DNA from: Bacteroidales bacterium
Lineage (GTDB): Bacteria; Bacteroidota; Bacteroidia; Bacteroidales; UBA932
DNA length: 64,000 nucleotides
Direction: 5' to 3'
NCBI GenBank assembly: GCA_017625535.1
Contig: JAGAKR010000022.1
Location: forward strand, 1 to 64,000
The notes beneath the pieces are model-generated. The model was given only the letters and a program-made list of their open reading frames with translations, was not told the DNA's origin and did no database searches. Shown here piece by piece: positions 61,442-64,000 of this stretch; position 1 is the stretch's first letter; every line of letters starts with the position of its first letter. Position numbers and translations under genes: made by a program.

Positions 61442-62698
61442 CTACTCGTAGCGGAGGGCCTCAATAGGGTCCAGCCTGGAGGCCTTTACAGCCGGAAGAT
61501 AACCGCTTGCAACCCCCACAAACAGACAAACCACAATTGCTGCAAACATCCACAGCCACGGAATTATGAACGGCGCACCCATTGCCGCTGCAACAATGTT
61601 GCCAATCAGTATTCCGGCTACAATTCCTGCAGCACACCCTATCTGGCTTATGGCCACAGACTCTATCAGGAACTGCTCCTTTATGGTTTTGGAAGAGGCT
61701 CCCAACGCCTTTCTGGTACCTATCTCCCTTGTCCTCTCCTTAACTGAAACCAGCATTATGTTCATAAGTCCCACAGCCGCCCCCAGAAGGGTAATGAGTC
61801 CTATCACCGCAGAAACAACGGTTATCACCCCCATAACCTCAGAGAGTTCTGTAATCATTGCCTCACTGCTGCTTATCCTGAAGTCAGTTTCATCTATAGG
61901 GGAAAGCCTCCTTACTGCACGCATCACCTGCTCTGCCTTGCCCTGGTAATCCCCATCTGCATCAAACTCCATTGGCACCACCCCTATTGTAAACGAACTG
62001 TTCTCCCCCATAAAATACCCCCTTGCTGCAGGTATTGGAATTATCACGTGACTGTCTGCACTTCCTCCGAATGCACCGCCCACAGACTCCAGCACCCCCA
62101 CAATTTCAAACCTCACCCCCTGAACGGAAATTATCTTCCCCAAAGGCTCCTCATTGTTCTTGAAAAGTGTATTCACAATGCCGTTTCCCACCACGCATAC
62201 AAAAGAGGAGGTCTTCATATCAGTCTCACCTATCCCTCTCCCTTTTGAAACCTGTGTATTTGTATATGTGAGGTAATTTTCATCCGCCGCAAACACTGTT
62301 GCTGTAGGATTGGTGCTCTCACCTTCATACTTTATTGTAGCATTTGAAACGGCCCTGGAATAAAGGGATACTGTACAGTTCTCCTTAAAATTCTCCTTGA
62401 ACATCCTGGCCTGGGAATAGGTGATTGCCATAGCATTCCTCACACGTGGACGTATCCCACCCTCAACAGAGAAATACTTTGGCACTATAGAGAAAGATGT
62501 GGTGCCGAACTTTTCAAAACTGGAAAACACCTCCCTCTTGAGGGCATCCGTAGCTGTAAGGATCCCCACCAGAGATGTAATTCCCACCGCAATTATAGCA
62601 ATTGTAAGGAGAGACCTTAGCCTGTTGCTCCTTATGGATTTCATTGCCACACTTATATTCTCCCTCACAAGAGGCGAAAAAAGAGATTTTATTTCCAC
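61442..62698 (-). CDS. MacB/FtsX-type ABC permease without linked ATPase
   Basis: A 418-residue permease: N-terminal helix (about 28-50), a periplasmic MacB-like domain (about 55-280) and three C-terminal helices. The coupling motif VKERTREIGTRKALGAS and the LDPIEALRYE terminus are typical. The two flanking genes encode neither an ATPase nor an adaptor, so its ATPase is either elsewhere or shared with another system, such as the one at 8959-9630. Divergent from the pseudouridine synthase gene. Confidence 0.88.
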   Translation of the reverse strand: MEIKSLFSPLVRENISVAMKSIRSNRLRSLLTIAIIAVGITSLVGILTATDALKREVFSSFEKFGTTSFSIVPKYFSVEGGIRPRVRNAMAITYSQARMFKENFKENCTVSLYSRAVSNATIKYEGESTNPTATVFAADENYLTYTNTQVSKGRGIGETDMKTSSFVCVVGNGIVNTLFKNNEEPLGKIISVQGVRFEIVGVLESVGGAFGGSADSHVIIPIPAARGYFMGENSSFTIGVVPMEFDADGDYQGKAEQVMRAVRRLSPIDETDFRISSSEAMITELSEVMGVITVVSAVIGLITLLGAAVGLMNIMLVSVKERTREIGTRKALGASSKTIKEQFLIESVAISQIGCAAGIVAGILIGNIVAAAMGAPFIIPWLWMFAAIVVCLFVGVASGYLPAVKASRLDPIEALRYE

Positions 62699-62782
62699 GT
62701 CCGTTCCTCCACAAATTATTGGGTAAAAGTAGGAAAATCTGATAGATTAACATAACTTTGCGCCCTATTTTTACTTATATAG

Positions 62783-63991
62783 ATGAGAAACAACACTAAC
62801 AACAAACGTACCACCGGTACAAGAGGTACAGGACGTACAGGCGCACCAAGCGGCAGAAGAGCTTCATCTCCTGCAAAAGGTGCTGCGCAGGGAAGACCTG
62901 CAAGACGCTACTCAGCCGCAGAAGGCTCAGTTTATGGCTCAGTTGAAGAGAACTCAGCAAAGCGTAATTTTTCATCTGCAAGAGGAGGCAAATCCTTTGA
63001 TAAACCATCAAGGGACAGCAGACCTGCAGGCAAATCATTCAGGGATGAGAAACCATTCGGCAAACCTTCATCGGGAAGATCATTTGACAAAGGGGGCAAA
63101 GGCAGCTTCCGCGGTGATAGGGATTTTGAAGAGAAGGGGAACAGAAGTTTCGCAGAGAGGGAGTTTACCGGAAAGAGGGCTTACGGTATGGTAGGCAAAT
63201 CCCTTGAAGAGAGGAAGAACTACAGAGGCGTACAGAACTACACCCCTGCACAGCGTGCCCCTAAGGCAAAGGCTGATGAGGGTGTAAGGCTCAACAAATA
63301 CATTGCAAACTCAGGTATCTGCTCAAGAAGGGAGGCAGATGACTATATAGTGGCAGGTCTTGTAAGTGTAAACGGCGTTACAATTACAGAACTCGGTACA
63401 AGGGTATACCCTAACGATGTTGTAAGGTTCAACGACGAGCGCATCAAAGGAGAGCAGAAAGTTTACATTGTAATGAACAAGCCCAAGGATTTTGTAACTA
63501 CAATGAGCGACCCTCACGCAGAGCGCACCGTAATGCAGCTTGTAGAGGGCAAGTGCCAGGAGAGAGTTTACCCTGTAGGCAGACTGGACAAAGCCACCAC
63601 AGGTGTGCTGCTCCTTACCAACGACGGCGAATTGGCAGACAAACTTACCCACCCTTCATTTGAGAAGAAGAAGATTTACCACGTGTTCCTTGACAAGAAC
63701 TTCAAGCGTACAGATATGGATGCCCTTCTTGAGGGTATAAAACTTGAGGACGGCTTCATCCAGGCAGATGCCCTCTCATACATAGATGAGGACAAGGCTC
63801 AGGTTGGAGTTGAAATCCACTCCGGCAGGAACAGGATTGTAAGGAGAATGTTCGAGCACTTCGGTTACAAGGTGAAGAAACTCGACCGTGTATACTTTGC
63901 AGGCCTCACCAAGAAGAACCTCCGCAGAGGACAGTGGAGATTCCTTACAGACCTTGAGGTTTCAATGTTGAAAATGGGATCATTTGAGTAA
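62783..63991 (+). CDS. RsuA/RluB-family pseudouridine synthase with long basic N-terminal extension
   Basis: A 402-residue protein. Residues 1 to about 165 are low-complexity, rich in Gly, Arg, Ser, Lys and Phe (RGTGRTGAPSGRR, GGKSFDKPSRD, GRSFDKGGKGSFRGD), reminiscent of RGG-type RNA-binding tails. Then an S4 domain (RLNKYIANSGICSRREAD) and the catalytic domain with the nucleophilic Asp in VGRLDKATTG and GRNRIVRRMFEHFGY. It modifies 23S or 16S rRNA. The extension is a common but variable trait in Bacteroidetes. A -7 element TAACTTTG lies at 62753-62760. Confidence 0.93.
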   Translation: MRNNTNNKRTTGTRGTGRTGAPSGRRASSPAKGAAQGRPARRYSAAEGSVYGSVEENSAKRNFSSARGGKSFDKPSRDSRPAGKSFRDEKPFGKPSSGRSFDKGGKGSFRGDRDFEEKGNRSFAEREFTGKRAYGMVGKSLEERKNYRGVQNYTPAQRAPKAKADEGVRLNKYIANSGICSRREADDYIVAGLVSVNGVTITELGTRVYPNDVVRFNDERIKGEQKVYIVMNKPKDFVTTMSDPHAERTVMQLVEGKCQERVYPVGRLDKATTGVLLLTNDGELADKLTHPSFEKKKIYHVFLDKNFKRTDMDALLEGIKLEDGFIQADALSYIDEDKAQVGVEIHSGRNRIVRRMFEHFGYKVKKLDRVYFAGLTKKNLRRGQWRFLTDLEVSMLKMGSFE

Positions 63992-64000
63992 AACTCCGCT

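Overview
The window is bacterial chromosome from a member of the Bacteroidetes, most likely order Bacteroidales. The evidence is a SusC/SusD pair, a batABCDE-type aerotolerance locus, GLPGLI and DUF4249-type proteins, many TlpA-like lipoproteins, and promoters of the Bacteroidetes form TTTG-N19-21-TAnnTTTG that can be read upstream of many genes. Base composition is moderate; the segments near 1.0-1.8 kb, 36.9-39 kb and 43.5-44.6 kb look more AT-rich by eye.

Layout. (1) 1-4.4 kb: a minus-strand operon of thioredoxin-fold exported proteins, a truncated DUF4369-like lipoprotein, a membrane TPR regulator and the start of a DUF4249 lipoprotein. (2) 4.58-4.93 kb: a tandem array of about seven hairpin-forming units. 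(3) 4.9-13.6 kb: a seven-gene minus-strand operon holding a tripartite ABC efflux system (adaptor, two permeases, ATPase, TolC) with its own NtrC-type regulator and histidine kinase. A near-perfect sigma-54 promoter and a perfect palindrome at about -79 precede it. (4) 13.8-35 kb: mostly housekeeping genes (tRNA-Leu, prmA, tpiA, aminotransferase, queD, polA, sigma factor, rpmH, rsmG, rluD-like, ruvC, serS, rpmA, rplU), interrupted by a SusCD pair and a large outer-membrane barrel protein. (5) 35-36.9 kb: an ATPase and a zinc-less sirtuin. (6) 36.9-49.9 kb: an accessory region with five copies of one hairpin (arms CAGGTTGGCC/GGCCAACCTG), each at a gene 3' end. It holds an inverted duplication of a two-gene module (surface lipoprotein with an HExxH motif plus a small exported protein). 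One copy is intact; the other has lost about 1 kb of its first gene. Between the copies lie a calcineurin-like phosphoesterase/PQQ-repeat protein and a nucleotide-sugar dehydrogenase. Beyond them come a GLPGLI/outer-membrane barrel pair and a three-gene HipB-HipS-HipT toxin-antitoxin system with three operators spaced exactly 41 bp apart. (7) 49.8-58.2 kb: the moxR-DUF58-bat operon, with batB and batC fused. (8) 58.3-64 kb: truA with an unusual low-complexity insert, tonB-exbD-exbB, a lone FtsX-type permease and an RsuA/RluB-family pseudouridine synthase.

The most unusual elements are the duplicated HExxH-lipoprotein module, whose two copies share a 212-bp promoter-and-leader segment at about 96% identity while the rest has diverged, the reused hairpin family around it, the phased operators of the split hip locus, the self-contained sigma-54 efflux operon, and the palindromic array. 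All functional statements come from reading the sequence without database searches.
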